NCBI GenBank assembly: GCA_030686115.1
Contig: CP131612.1
Location: 868,001 to 932,000 of the forward strand
From: Psychrobacter cibarius
GTDB taxonomy: Bacteria; Pseudomonadota; Gammaproteobacteria; Pseudomonadales; Moraxellaceae
Reading direction: 5' to 3'
Length of the DNA: 64,000 nucleotides
This document shows positions 16,463-26,919 of the stretch, piece after piece; the first letter of the stretch is position 1, and every line of letters begins with the position of its first letter. The notes under the pieces are model-generated. The model was given only the letters and a program-made list of their open reading frames with translations. It searched no databases and was not told the origin of the DNA. Position numbers and translations under genes: made by a program.

Positions 16463-18172
16463 TTATAGCTGACTAGGTAAAGCAACTGGGATAGGGTTGT
16501 TATACATCCAAATATGAGTGGTGTCTTTGTTGCCGAGTGAGCCTTCAAAGCTCCAGCCCCACGTAAATAAATGACCAGCTTTCAGCGTATTATTATCTTG
16601 GTCAAACGATTTTTCATGAGCAATCAGATGCATGGCACCCATGGCCATATTATCGATATTCTTGAGATTCGGCAGCTTATTGGTTGGTTCATCTAGGTCG
16701 TTGTAAATGGTCTTGCCTGCGCCATTTGTCTCCCCAAACATGCCCCATGCATAGAGAATACCATCCGTTGCTGATGAGCCATTATTAGTGGCGACATTGT
16801 CCAGTAACGCATAGCTGGCATTGCCATTGGCATAAACGCGGCGAACTTCTTTATCTGTAAACCAAGGCAGTTTGGTCGGTGAGGTAATGACATCTGCCCA
16901 TGCCTTTTCGCTGCCATTAAATGTCTCACCATTGTAGCCCAATTGACTAGTGGCATTTAAGCCCCAACCATACACTGCGTCTTTATTGGTCAATGCTAAG
17001 ATATGGTCTTTGCCAGCCGTCAATTGGGTCACTTTTTCTACATCTATAGCGGGTTGGTCGTCAGCTTTTTGAGTGGCGTCATCTGTCTTAGCAGTAATGG
17101 CGTGATTAATCGTTTCGTTAATGACATGAATACGTACAGGGGTTGCATTGACGTTGATACAGTTGGTTGTAGTGTTACAGACTTTGCCTTTGCCAAGGTT
17201 GGCGTAAGCATCGCTGCCCCAACCCCAAACCTGACCTTTGTCATCTAAGGCATAAGAGCTATTGCCACTGACAACCACCTGCACGATATGTCCTGCCTCT
17301 GTGGCTGCTGTAAAGTCAACTTTGACAGGGGTGCTGCTATCGGTGCTGGTATTATTACCAAGCTGACCGTGCCCATTGGCACCAAAGGCCCAAACCGTGC
17401 CCTCTTCGGTCAATACCAAGTTATGGCTATAGCCGGGTGCGACCATGACGGCATTTTCGATACCTTCGATCGCGCTGATATCCAAACGACAGTCAGCAGT
17501 CTTACTACAGTCATTACGACCCCCATCACCGCGACCCAGCTGCCCGTATTTGTCTTCGCCCCAACTATAAACTTGACCATTTTGAGCAATAGCGAGTGAA
17601 TGATTTTGATTAAAGCCAATAGATAACAAATCTTTTGGTGCGCTGTTCATCAGCATCGGCGTGTCTGGATGTCCCATAATATCGTTGATTTTTGTGGTCA
17701 GACCGAGTCCTGTCTGACCATAGTTGTTGCGACCCCAACCATATAGCTGACCATCACGCAGGGCAGCGGTATGCGAACCACCTGCCGCTATGGTATCGCC
17801 TACGTAGATGGTTGTGGTTGAGCGCATGATATTACCAGCATTGTCTGTGGCTTCTAAGACAATGGTATTGCTACCTAGCGTTAATAAAATACGATCATCA
17901 AAATAACCATCAGTATCTAGCGTTAGCGCTTGAGCTGATTCGTTATTATGCATATAGGTCAATGATTTAACGCCGCTGCTATCTTGTACTTGTCCTGAGA
18001 CAAATACCGCGGCAACCGCGCTATAGCCATCAGTAAAGTTGCTATCAGTGGTTAGTAGTGGCGGTGTCCCATCTATGATAGCAGTGGCTGTGTCGGAATC
18101 ACTGCCACAAGCAGTAAGAATCAAGGCTGCGGTAACGACCGCGACAGCTTGAGTAAGACGGGATAAACGCAT
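16463..18172 (-). CDS. RCC1-repeat (seven-blade propeller) lipoprotein
   Basis: A 569-residue predicted lipoprotein (lipobox LILTAC, C22). After a Pro/Asp-rich stretch and a bacterial Ig-like segment (about residues 35-125) come seven RCC1-type repeats. They are visible as LYGWGRNNYGQTGLG, VYSWGEDKYGQLGRG, VWAFGANGHGQLGNN, VWGWGSDAYANLGKG, VYGWGLNATSQLG, LYAWGMFGETNG and LFTWGWSFEGSLGN. RCC1 repeats fold as a beta-propeller. The open frame extends 23 codons further up, but the ATG at 18172 has GAGG at good spacing and gives a canonical signal peptide. The role is unknown; a cell-surface or periplasmic binding scaffold is plausible. Confidence 0.85.
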   Translation of the reverse strand: MRLSRLTQAVAVVTAALILTACGSDSDTATAIIDGTPPLLTTDSNFTDGYSAVAAVFVSGQVQDSSGVKSLTYMHNNESAQALTLDTDGYFDDRILLTLGSNTIVLEATDNAGNIMRSTTTIYVGDTIAAGGSHTAALRDGQLYGWGRNNYGQTGLGLTTKINDIMGHPDTPMLMNSAPKDLLSIGFNQNHSLAIAQNGQVYSWGEDKYGQLGRGDGGRNDCSKTADCRLDISAIEGIENAVMVAPGYSHNLVLTEEGTVWAFGANGHGQLGNNTSTDSSTPVKVDFTAATEAGHIVQVVVSGNSSYALDDKGQVWGWGSDAYANLGKGKVCNTTTNCINVNATPVRIHVINETINHAITAKTDDATQKADDQPAIDVEKVTQLTAGKDHILALTNKDAVYGWGLNATSQLGYNGETFNGSEKAWADVITSPTKLPWFTDKEVRRVYANGNASYALLDNVATNNGSSATDGILYAWGMFGETNGAGKTIYNDLDEPTNKLPNLKNIDNMAMGAMHLIAHEKSFDQDNNTLKAGHLFTWGWSFEGSLGNKDTTHIWMYNNPIPVALPSQL

Positions 18173-18386
18173 AAAAACCTCGATAGATGCAAATTGACAA
18201 TATGTCAGTACGCCAGCCGTAAAATAACAAAACCGTCCCATACAAATCCGACGGTTGTAGGGTTTGTGCTATTGACTGAGTCAATCGTATATGATGGCGT
18301 TGGAATAATAGAAATGGCGGCAAGAGTTTAGCAATAATAAATGTGAATAGTATTACAAATAAGAATTATTATCAATAATAAAGTGG

Positions 18387-18416
18387 AAAAACAGCACCAC
18401 CAAGGATGCTGTTTTT
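18387..18416 (-). terminator. Terminator of corA
   Basis: AAAAACAGCA and TGCTGTTTTT form a 10-pair stem around a 10-base loop, with the T run on either strand. It lies 48 bases past the end of the corA gene on the minus strand. Confidence 0.85.
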
Positions 18417-18463
18417 AAAAGCTGAACGCTAACTACAAATGAAACATCAACTATAAATTTTGG

Positions 18464-19678
18464 TTATAACCATTTAAGTCTTTTAAAATTGTAATATAAA
18501 TAGCCACATAATGATCCAATGATGAGCATGATGACAAAGTAGGAATATTGCCAATGCAGCTCGGGCATGAAATCAAAGTTCATCCCATAGATACCCGCAA
18601 TGGCCGTCGGTACAGCTAAAATACCTGCCCAAGCAGCAAGCTTACGCACCACCTCGTTCTGTCCCATATTAACCATGGCCATATAGGTATTCATGACCAC
18701 ACTCAGCATCTCATTCAGACCATTAATGGCGTCTAATGAGTGTAACAAATGGTCATTGACGTCGCGAAAGTAGGGCTTAGCGGCCTGAGAAAAACCAGAG
18801 ACCATCTCGCTTTTTTTATGATTGATAAAAAAACTACAGATATCTTGTACTGGCAAAATAATCGCCCGCATATGTACGAGTTGCGATTTGAGCTCATAAA
18901 GGTTTTTTAATGTACCTTTATCAAACTCATAGGTAAACACGTAACGTTCTTGCTCACGCAAATAGCGACCTAAACGATCGGTAATCGGCATATAATTATC
19001 CACGATAAAATCGAGAATAGCATGCAGTACAAATATCGGCCCCATACGCAGCTTTTCAGGGCGACGATGACAATGCTCACGGACAGGTGCGTAGGAGTTT
19101 GATGGACCATTACGGATGGTAATCAGGTAGTTTTTGCCCATAAATATCGCGGTGGTACCATAGCGAATGACATTGTCCTCAAGCTTAGCGGTACGCAATA
19201 CCACAAACACCATGTCATTGTCGTAGTTCTCAACTTTGGCACGTTGATGATCGGCGAAAGCATCTTCGATTGCCAGTTCATGTAGCCCAAAGGCTTCTTT
19301 GACTTTGACCATGGTTTCTAGGCTTGGATCATAGAGACCAAGCCAAATAAACTGACCATTATTATTTAATGCACGACTAACATCGTTTAGCGCCAATTTA
19401 TCGAGATTTTCACCCGTCTTACGTGAGTAAGCGTAGCAATTGACGACTTCATCGGCACTGGAAGAGTCAATATCCTCATAGCGTTCAGAGTCAGGATCGT
19501 AGACCGTCATGGTCTCGATGGTGTCCTCAGTGGTGGTATCAGCATCGCCATAGATATAGCTGTCGTCATTGTCTAGATAGAGATGTTCATCATTCATATC
19601 GGCGTAAATACGGTTGATATTAGAGTTAGGTGCAATACGCGCGGTTTTTTTTATCAACTGGTCGTTATTGTTTTCCAT
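18464..19678 (-). CDS. corA: CorA-family divalent metal ion transporter
   Basis: A 404-residue CorA channel. Two C-terminal transmembrane helices flank the diagnostic GMN motif (IYGMNFDFMPELHW), and the cytoplasmic funnel shows ILDFIVDNYMPITDRLG. CorA forms homopentamers that mediate Mg2+ (also Co2+ or Ni2+) entry; the specific ion here is inferred. About 60 extra acidic residues precede the conserved domain, rich in Asp, Glu and Tyr and possibly disordered. GGGAGGG just upstream of the ATG is a very strong ribosome-binding site. A gene of unknown function lies just upstream on the same strand. Confidence 0.93.
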   Translation of the reverse strand: MENNNDQLIKKTARIAPNSNINRIYADMNDEHLYLDNDDSYIYGDADTTTEDTIETMTVYDPDSERYEDIDSSSADEVVNCYAYSRKTGENLDKLALNDVSRALNNNGQFIWLGLYDPSLETMVKVKEAFGLHELAIEDAFADHQRAKVENYDNDMVFVVLRTAKLEDNVIRYGTTAIFMGKNYLITIRNGPSNSYAPVREHCHRRPEKLRMGPIFVLHAILDFIVDNYMPITDRLGRYLREQERYVFTYEFDKGTLKNLYELKSQLVHMRAIILPVQDICSFFINHKKSEMVSGFSQAAKPYFRDVNDHLLHSLDAINGLNEMLSVVMNTYMAMVNMGQNEVVRKLAAWAGILAVPTAIAGIYGMNFDFMPELHWQYSYFVIMLIIGSLCGYLYYNFKRLKWL

Positions 19679-19752
19679 ACACCCTCCCTTTATAAAGTAA
19701 AAAACGTGTCACAATCAGAACTTATAATGATTGTTGTTAATAATGATCGTTA

Positions 19753-20142
19753 TTAAAGGGCGTAACTTTTCAAAGTATCAATATCGACCAAGCTCAATAA
19801 GCTTTCGTGGCAAGCTTCTAGTTTGATTTGCGGGGCAATATCAAAGTCCAAAGCTTCAACCCAGCGTAACGCACAAATGCACCAATAATCACCAGGCTTG
19901 AGGCCAGAAAATCCATACTCAGGTAGCGGCGTAATCAAATCATTGCCGCGACTGGCAGAAAAGTTCAAAAACTCGCTGGTCATCTTGGCGCATACGGTGT
20001 GCTGACCAACGTCATGGTTGCCAGTATGACAAAAGCCGTTGCGGTAATAACCGGTAATAGGGTCAAAGCAGCAGCTGGCAAGTGCCGTACCTAAGACATT
20101 GGTTTGATTGTTGGCAGGGTTTGGGTGGTAATCAGATGACAT
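19753..20142 (-). CDS. DUF2237 family protein
   Basis: A 129-residue cytosolic protein matching the DUF2237 pattern: NVLGTALASCCFDPITGYYRNG, DVGQHTVCAKMTSEFL, SRGNDLITP and the WCICALRWVEAL region. The conserved cysteines suggest a metal or redox role, but no function is established. The frame stays open to 20250, yet the ATG at 20142 has GGAAG in front and begins where family members normally begin, so I chose it. The gap to corA is 74 bases and holds an A/T-rich near-palindrome around 19739-19754. Confidence 0.85.
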   Translation of the reverse strand: MSSDYHPNPANNQTNVLGTALASCCFDPITGYYRNGFCHTGNHDVGQHTVCAKMTSEFLNFSASRGNDLITPLPEYGFSGLKPGDYWCICALRWVEALDFDIAPQIKLEACHESLLSLVDIDTLKSYAL

Positions 20143-20621
20143 AAGGCTTCCGAGATAAAAATATGGCTTAGTGTACCATGAGTCGGTATCGAAGGCGTTG
20201 TTCTCACTTTGCTCATTATTTTCTTTATCATATAAAATGATGGTAACCATTTTTGAGTCAACGATTACTTATATAGTCTATAGATAACCTTCATAGATTA
20301 AGTGCTGATAAGACGTAATTAGATAGTAATTGTGGCTAATTGTCACTAGGCGAACCTTGGCTGCTATGCTAAACTAAAGCATAAAGTGCCTTGATTATTT
20401 AACGCCGTTTATTAGCGCATAAAGATACTCGTCTTATCATTCTAAATTATACTTATTACTCACCCTTTTGCGGCTACCTAGTTTGTTTATAAATAATTGG
20501 GTCAATGATGTTGCGCGTTAAAAATAAAAATGCATGGCGTCAATGCAATTGTAAATATAACCTTTAAGTACCGCATCAGTACCGCGTTTTTGGTAAGCGA
20601 TACGCCAAACAAGGATTTATT
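20143..20621. other. Intergenic region between DUF2237 gene and hisZ
   Basis: A divergent, A/T-rich gap of about 480 bases. It must carry promoters for both flanking genes, but I could not pick one with confidence. No RNA gene, terminator or repeat was recognised. Confidence 0.4.
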
Positions 20622-21929
20622 GTGTCTGTCAGTTCTGATTCTGCAAAACTTGCCCAGTTAAATACGACTAATGAAGCGGCGGCTCAGCCTGCTGAAAACA
20701 CTGCTACCTCTACTAGCATGCCATATTTAAACAACTTTGCCAGCGACGTTGCCAATAGCTGGTTGTTGCCTGATGGGGTGGTGGATGTGCTGTTCGAAGA
20801 TGCGCGTAAGCAAGAAGTGCTTAGGTATCAGCTGACTCAGCAGCTTATTGCTCATGGTTATCAGTTGGTCAATCCACCAATGATTGAATTTACAGAGTCA
20901 TTGTTGAGTGGCGCCTCAGAAGATTTAAAGCGTCAAACTTTCAAGATTATCGATCAGCTAACGGGTCGCTTGATGGGTCTGCGTGCGGATATTACCCCGC
21001 AGATTTTGCGTATTGATGCGCATTGGGGCGGCACAGGTATTGCGCGTTATTGCTATGCAGGTGATGTGATTCATACCTTGCCATCAGGGCTGTTTGGCTC
21101 ACGTACGCCTTTGCAGCTCGGTGCTGAAATATTTGGCTGTGCTTCACTTGCCGCAGATATTGAGCTGATAGATGTGTTGTTTGGTATGATAAATAAGCTA
21201 AATATGAGTGCGACGCTGCATATAGACTTGGGTCATGTGGCGATATTCAAACGCTTGGCTGAGTTGGCAGCGTTGTCTGATAATGACACTGAACAACTCA
21301 TGCATTTATATGCCAATAAAAATCTACCAGAGCTAAAGCGTGTCTGCCAGTTATTGTCAATGGGTGATGATTTTTATGCTTTGGCACGTTTTGGTCATGA
21401 TATTACCAATCTATTGGCGAGATTGTCAGAGACTGCACAGCAGGACACGCAAGTCGCGACTGCTATCAATGAATTACAACGTCTAAAAACACATCTACAA
21501 GACCAGTGGCAATGCCCTGTGAGTATCGATGTGACGGAATTATCAGGCTATCATTACCACACGGGTATTGTGTTCAACGGCTATATCAATAGTGAGACGC
21601 AACCTCTGGTACGTGGCGGTCGTTTCGATGGTATGCAAAGTGGCAATCAGTTAGCAATCAATCAGCCACGTGAAGCCACGGGCTTTAGTATGGATGTCAG
21701 TCGTTTGCTTGCACACACGCAGCTTGAGACACCAATCATCGTATTGGTCGACTATGAAGCATTGAGCAGTGCGAACCAAGAACAGAGACAGATACTGCTA
21801 CAGCAGGTTGAGAGTTTACGTGAGCAAGGCTATCGCGTCACCATGCCATTGAATGCAGAAGATCGTCCCTCTGATATGACGCATCTTTTGAGCTTTACAG
21901 ATAATCATTGGCAGTTACAGAGTATTTAA
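20622..21929 (+). CDS. hisZ: ATP phosphoribosyltransferase regulatory subunit
   Basis: HisZ is a catalytically inactive paralogue of histidyl-tRNA synthetase that activates the short form of HisG in the first step of histidine synthesis. SWLLPDGVVDVLFEDA, GLRADITPQILRIDAH and RGGRFDGMQ match HisZ and the class II motif-2-like region. GTG at 20622 follows AAGGA by six bases; it adds about 40 poorly conserved residues before the domain, so a later start (ATG at codon 33) remains possible. The true hisS is elsewhere in the window at 29885. hisZ next to purA is a common gammaproteobacterial arrangement. Confidence 0.93.
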   Translation: MSVSSDSAKLAQLNTTNEAAAQPAENTATSTSMPYLNNFASDVANSWLLPDGVVDVLFEDARKQEVLRYQLTQQLIAHGYQLVNPPMIEFTESLLSGASEDLKRQTFKIIDQLTGRLMGLRADITPQILRIDAHWGGTGIARYCYAGDVIHTLPSGLFGSRTPLQLGAEIFGCASLAADIELIDVLFGMINKLNMSATLHIDLGHVAIFKRLAELAALSDNDTEQLMHLYANKNLPELKRVCQLLSMGDDFYALARFGHDITNLLARLSETAQQDTQVATAINELQRLKTHLQDQWQCPVSIDVTELSGYHYHTGIVFNGYINSETQPLVRGGRFDGMQSGNQLAINQPREATGFSMDVSRLLAHTQLETPIIVLVDYEALSSANQEQRQILLQQVESLREQGYRVTMPLNAEDRPSDMTHLLSFTDNHWQLQSI

Positions 21930-21983
21930 GCATTAGTTTTTAATATTAGTATTATTACCATTTTTTAACGTCTTTAAAATCAA

Positions 21984-21999
21984 GATAACGAAAGTTATC
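21984..21999. promoter_or_regulatory. Small palindrome upstream of purA
   Basis: GATAAC-GAAA-GTTATC, a perfect 6-base inverted repeat 56 bases before the purA start. It could be an operator half-site pair or a small GNRA-type RNA hairpin. It does not resemble the PurR box. Confidence 0.25.
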
Positions 22000-22046
22000 A
22001 CAGGTTTTAAACCGTTATTGCACACACCTCAATACATTAAAGGTAA

Positions 22047-23345
<1,299 letters not shown>

Positions 23346-23382
23346 TTTCTTATCGTAAAATTTAATTAGTTTAAGCGTTCAT

Positions 23383-23417
23383 AAAAAATCCCAGTGCTGA
23401 GCATTGGGATTTTTTTA
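23383..23417 (+). terminator. Intrinsic terminator of purA
   Basis: AATCCCAGTGC and GCATTGGGATT pair around TGA, preceded by A-rich and followed by T7. The remaining gap to 23663 is very A/T-rich with no gene recognised. Confidence 0.93.
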
Positions 23418-23663
23418 TGAGTAATGTCTTATGAGTAAATTCTCAGCATTTTCTATTATGTGAACTATTATTAATGCCAAATGATAAAAAGTGTTAATCA
23501 CTATTAATTTCTAACGATAAAAAATCAAGATATCTGGTAATTGAATAAATTGAGATAAGAAAAAATAGCATAAAGGAGAGAATTGCTAACATTATTCTGG
23601 TTTAATTGGTATATTATGTTATAAATAAATGTAATTTTATCAATATATAAAAAGGAAAACGTG

Positions 23664-24080
23664 ATGAAAGCGACTATTATCAAGCACTCTATAGGCAAAA
23701 CAGCTTTAGCGCTGCTAACGTCTGCGGCTTTTATGTTTCCTATGCTGTCATGGGGCGCGCAAAACTGTGATAAACCCAATAATGATTTTGATGATTTATA
23801 TTGCTTAACGAAAGTATATTTGGAGGCAGATAAAGAGCTGAATAGTTCTTATGCAAAATTGGCTAAGCAGTTAAATAGCCAGCAAAAATCCAAACTCAAA
23901 CGTGGACAATTGGCGTGGATACGCGAGCGTAATGACCAATGTAGTTATAATAATGATGAAGGATTTTTTGTCAATATGGGATGTGCGACTCGGGTGACAA
24001 CTGAGCGAGTGAACTTCTTAAATGATCGTGTGCGTGAATGTAGCGCTGGCAGTTGCCGCGACAGCCGCTTAGGCGAGTAG
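23664..24080 (+). CDS. LprI-like secreted protein (DUF1311)
   Basis: A 138-residue protein with a Sec signal peptide (about 31 residues ending near SWGA-QNC). The mature part shows the DUF1311/LprI pattern: paired cysteines, a helical LNSSYAKLAKQLNSQQ segment, and LKRGQLAWIRERNDQC. Some members inhibit lysozyme; others are uncharacterised periplasmic proteins. AAGGAA at 23652 favours the ATG at 23664 over the GTG three bases earlier. It is flanked by terminators on both sides, so is monocistronic. Confidence 0.82.
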   Translation: MKATIIKHSIGKTALALLTSAAFMFPMLSWGAQNCDKPNNDFDDLYCLTKVYLEADKELNSSYAKLAKQLNSQQKSKLKRGQLAWIRERNDQCSYNNDEGFFVNMGCATRVTTERVNFLNDRVRECSAGSCRDSRLGE

Positions 24081-24131
24081 TTGTTTTTTAGTATTGCTTG
24101 AAAGCAGTGACCTTCATAGCTGCGTATTAAT

Positions 24132-24166
24132 AAAATCCCTTAGCATTATATGCTGAGGGATTTTTG
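24132..24166 (+). terminator. Intrinsic terminator after the LprI-like gene
   Basis: ATCCCTTAGCAT and ATGCTGAGGGAT pair (one G-T) around a 3-base loop, followed by T5. Confidence 0.92.
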
Positions 24167-24294
24167 TTGGTAACACTTACATAGAGTTTTCGCCAAGTTG
24201 GTTTTATGCTTATTAATGACAAAGATAGTTAGTGATGAGATACGTAGGGTAAGAATCTGCTATTGATGAATGCTTACTTTGTTTTAAGATAAGC

Positions 24295-24337
24295 TGCGGT
24301 CATAAATTTACTTTTATGCAAGGTGCGGTCATAAATT
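24295..24337 (+). repeat. Two 14-base direct repeats upstream of ndk
   Basis: TGCGGTCATAAATT occurs at 24295-24308 and again at 24324-24337, a spacing of 29 bases. It lies about 180 bases before ndk in a gap with no gene. A regulator site or a duplication relic are both possible. Confidence 0.6.
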
Positions 24338-24518
24338 AACCCTATCATTTATAGCGCTAATCATTATAATAGGCAGCAATCCTGTGTTGGCGCTCATATT
24401 ATCGCATTGATAGACCATGAGTTATTTAAATATGCCTAAGTCAACATTGCGGCCAAAGATAAAACAAAGTATTTACCATCTCATTTTTATCGAATTCATT
24501 ATTTATTAGGAGCTTTTC

Positions 24519-24950
24519 ATGGCTAACGAACGTACTTTATCTATCATCAAACCTGACGCAGTAGCTGGCAACAACATCGGCGCTATCTACGATCGTTTTG
24601 AAAAATCAGGTCTAAAAATTGTTGCCGCTAAAATGATGCAACTTGATGATAAAAAAGCGGGCGGTTTTTACGCTGAGCACGCTGAGCGTCCATTCTACAA
24701 AGATCTAGTGTCATTTATGACTTCAGGTCCAGTATTGGTATCTGTATTAGAAGGCGAAAATGCGATCGCTAAGCATCGTGATATCATGGGTGCTACTAAC
24801 CCAAAAGACGCCGCTGAAGGCACTATTCGTGCTGACTTCGCTAGCAGCATCGATGAAAACGCGGTTCATGGTTCAGATTCAGCTGAATCAGCAGCACGTG
24901 AAATCAGCTACTTCTTCAATGAAGAAGAAGTTTGTGCACGTACGCGTTAA
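24519..24950 (+). CDS. ndk: Nucleoside diphosphate kinase
   Basis: Ndk transfers the gamma phosphate from ATP to nucleoside diphosphates through a phosphohistidine. The sequence [12 protein letters not shown] is the N-terminal signature and NAVHGSDS contains the catalytic H117. The 143-residue length is standard. AGGAG precedes the ATG. ndk immediately before rlmN is the order seen in E. coli, although a terminator here separates the two. Confidence 0.98.
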   Translation: MANERTLSIIKPDAVAGNNIGAIYDRFEKSGLKIVAAKMMQLDDKKAGGFYAEHAERPFYKDLVSFMTSGPVLVSVLEGENAIAKHRDIMGATNPKDAAEGTIRADFASSIDENAVHGSDSAESAAREISYFFNEEEVCARTR

Positions 24951-25100
24951 TATAGTAAACCAAATATAGTCTGTTACGGTGTCAGACTCGCTTAATGTAC
25001 TCAATGTACAATTGGCGCTTGTCTTCCTTGTACCAGCTCTGTATTTGATTCACTATGCACTAATAGCTTATAAAATTGACTATAAATTATTAGTGTGGCA

Positions 25101-25133
25101 AGACGGCTTATATCTTTTGGTATAAGCCGTTTT
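25101..25133 (+). terminator. Terminator between ndk and rlmN
   Basis: ACGGCTTATA (25103-25112) and TATAAGCCGT (25121-25130) form a perfect 10-pair stem with an 8-base loop, followed by three T. It lies 150 bases past ndk. The rest of the 406-base gap (24951-25356) shows no gene; at 24990-25015 the word AATGTAC occurs twice, two bases apart. Confidence 0.82.
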
Positions 25134-25356
25134 AGCTATTATAATAGTCTGACTATGTGTTGAAATTTTAACTTTTCTCCCTCATTATTGGTTTTATATA
25201 GCGTTATCAATCCTTTATCAGCATATTACTTTCAGTTTTTGGTAAAAAATGCGCTCATAACGGATTGCTCATGCACTCATATATTGAGTACGTCTAGCAA
25301 CACCCATCTCAACAATTGCATCGCCTATATCAGTAGATGCAAAAAGGTTATGTATT

Positions 25357-26598
25357 ATGTCAACTGCTCAAACTCCTATTCAAACTGACGTCCAACACGT
25401 ACCTGCTAAGACTACTAAGAGTATAAAATTAGTAGACGAGGCGCAGGCGAAAACCAATCTACTAGGTATGACCCAAGCGCAGCTGGCGGAATACTTTAAG
25501 AGTATTGGCGAAAAGCCGTTTCGCTCGACGCAAGTCATCAAGTGGATATATCAGCAGGGTGTCACTGATTTTGAGCAAATGACCAATCTAAGTAAATCTT
25601 TGCGTGATAAATTATCAGCCAATGCCTGCGTCATTCCGCCAAAAGTGATTCATCGTCAATATAGTGATGATGGTACGCGTAAATGGGTCTTTGAAGTCAC
25701 TGGCGGTTCATTGGTCGAGACCGTACTAATTCCCGCAGATGATAGTAAATTAAACGGTCGTAAAACCTTGTGTATTTCTTCGCAAGTGGGCTGTGCGCTC
25801 GACTGTAGCTTTTGTAGTACGGGTAAGCAGGGCTTTGAGCGCGATTTGACAGCGGCTGAGATTCTTGGACAATTATGGGTGGCAAATGCCTCTTATATGA
25901 CCGATGGAAATGATAGTTTAGAAAATGTTGACCATAGTTTATGGGAAAACAACGTCACCAACGTCGTCATGATGGGTATGGGCGAGCCGTTATTAAACTA
26001 TCGTCCCGTTGTCAGCTCAATGGAATTGATGCTCAGTGACCATGCTTATGGTTTATCAAAGCGCCGCGTTACTTTATCGACTTCAGGTGTGGTGCCAAAA
26101 ATGTATGAGTTGGCACAGGAGCTTGACGTGGCTTTAGCGATTTCATTGCACGCACCAAACGACGAGCTGCGTAATGAATTAGTGCCGATCAATAAAAAAT
26201 ATCCATTAGAGCAGCTCATGGCAGCAGCAAGAAATTACGTTTTTGAAGTCAATCCGCGCCACAAAAAACACGTGACTATTGAATATGTGATGCTAGATGG
26301 TGTCAATGATAGTAATGAGCATGCTGAGCAATTGGTCGCATTATTGGGCGATTTACCCAGTAAGATTAACTTGATACCGTTCAACCCGTTCCCACATGCA
26401 AACTATGATAAGTCGAGTAATAATCGTATTCATGCCTTCAGCAACATATTAAGTGAAGCAGGTTTTGTTTGTACCATACGTCAAACACGCGGTGATGATA
26501 TTGATGCGGCATGTGGTCAATTGGTTGGGCAAGTGGCTGACAGAACGCGTCGTTCAGCCGCGTGGCAGCAAAGCATCAAGGATCGTGAAAGTGTTTAG
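25357..26598 (+). CDS. rlmN: Dual-specificity 23S rRNA/tRNA adenine-C2 methyltransferase
   Basis: RlmN is a radical-SAM enzyme methylating C2 of A2503 in 23S rRNA and A37 of some tRNAs. C146-x3-C150-x2-C153 binds the [4Fe-4S] cluster and C386 (in AACGQLVG) is the cysteine that resolves the covalent intermediate. [10 protein letters not shown] and the STSGVVP motif are also conserved. About 30 non-conserved residues precede the domain. ATG 25357 follows AAGG. rlmN-pilF-rodZ-ispG is a conserved gammaproteobacterial order. Confidence 0.97.
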   Translation: MSTAQTPIQTDVQHVPAKTTKSIKLVDEAQAKTNLLGMTQAQLAEYFKSIGEKPFRSTQVIKWIYQQGVTDFEQMTNLSKSLRDKLSANACVIPPKVIHRQYSDDGTRKWVFEVTGGSLVETVLIPADDSKLNGRKTLCISSQVGCALDCSFCSTGKQGFERDLTAAEILGQLWVANASYMTDGNDSLENVDHSLWENNVTNVVMMGMGEPLLNYRPVVSSMELMLSDHAYGLSKRRVTLSTSGVVPKMYELAQELDVALAISLHAPNDELRNELVPINKKYPLEQLMAAARNYVFEVNPRHKKHVTIEYVMLDGVNDSNEHAEQLVALLGDLPSKINLIPFNPFPHANYDKSSNNRIHAFSNILSEAGFVCTIRQTRGDDIDAACGQLVGQVADRTRRSAAWQQSIKDRESV

Positions 26599-26919
26599 TA
26601 TGATGGTCATATAAATGGTGAATAGATATTTTCGATGTAGCATCGTATTTGTCTTTGATCTGTCGCAATGGTAATAAAAATGTATCAATAACGATTAGTT
26701 TGGATGTGCACAGCAATTAATGACAACTAAATTGTACTTATGCGGGCTAAATCTATTAAACTGATGCCTCGAGGATCGAACGCATTGAATCACAGTTTTA
26801 TGATGGCGGCTATGATGACTTCTAGAAATTCTTGTCAGTTCAATTATCAAAAAATATTTTCTCAGACTTATAAGCGATTGAGTACAGCGAATGGACTAGG
26901 GGCTATTGACCCAATAGCG

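Noticed and set aside
19738..19756. Near-palindrome AATAATGATCGTTATT as a Fur box before corA
   Set aside because: Matches the Fur consensus partially, but the context is not iron-related and the flanks are simply A/T-rich.
24990..25015. Repeated word AATGTAC, with a similar string near 37490, as a dispersed repeat family
   Set aside because: The shared string is short and A/T-rich; with one window the match cannot be told from chance.
26740..26919. Longer start of pilF at ATG 26740
   Set aside because: It would put 60 residues before a textbook lipoprotein signal peptide, which would block lipidation; kept only as an alternative.
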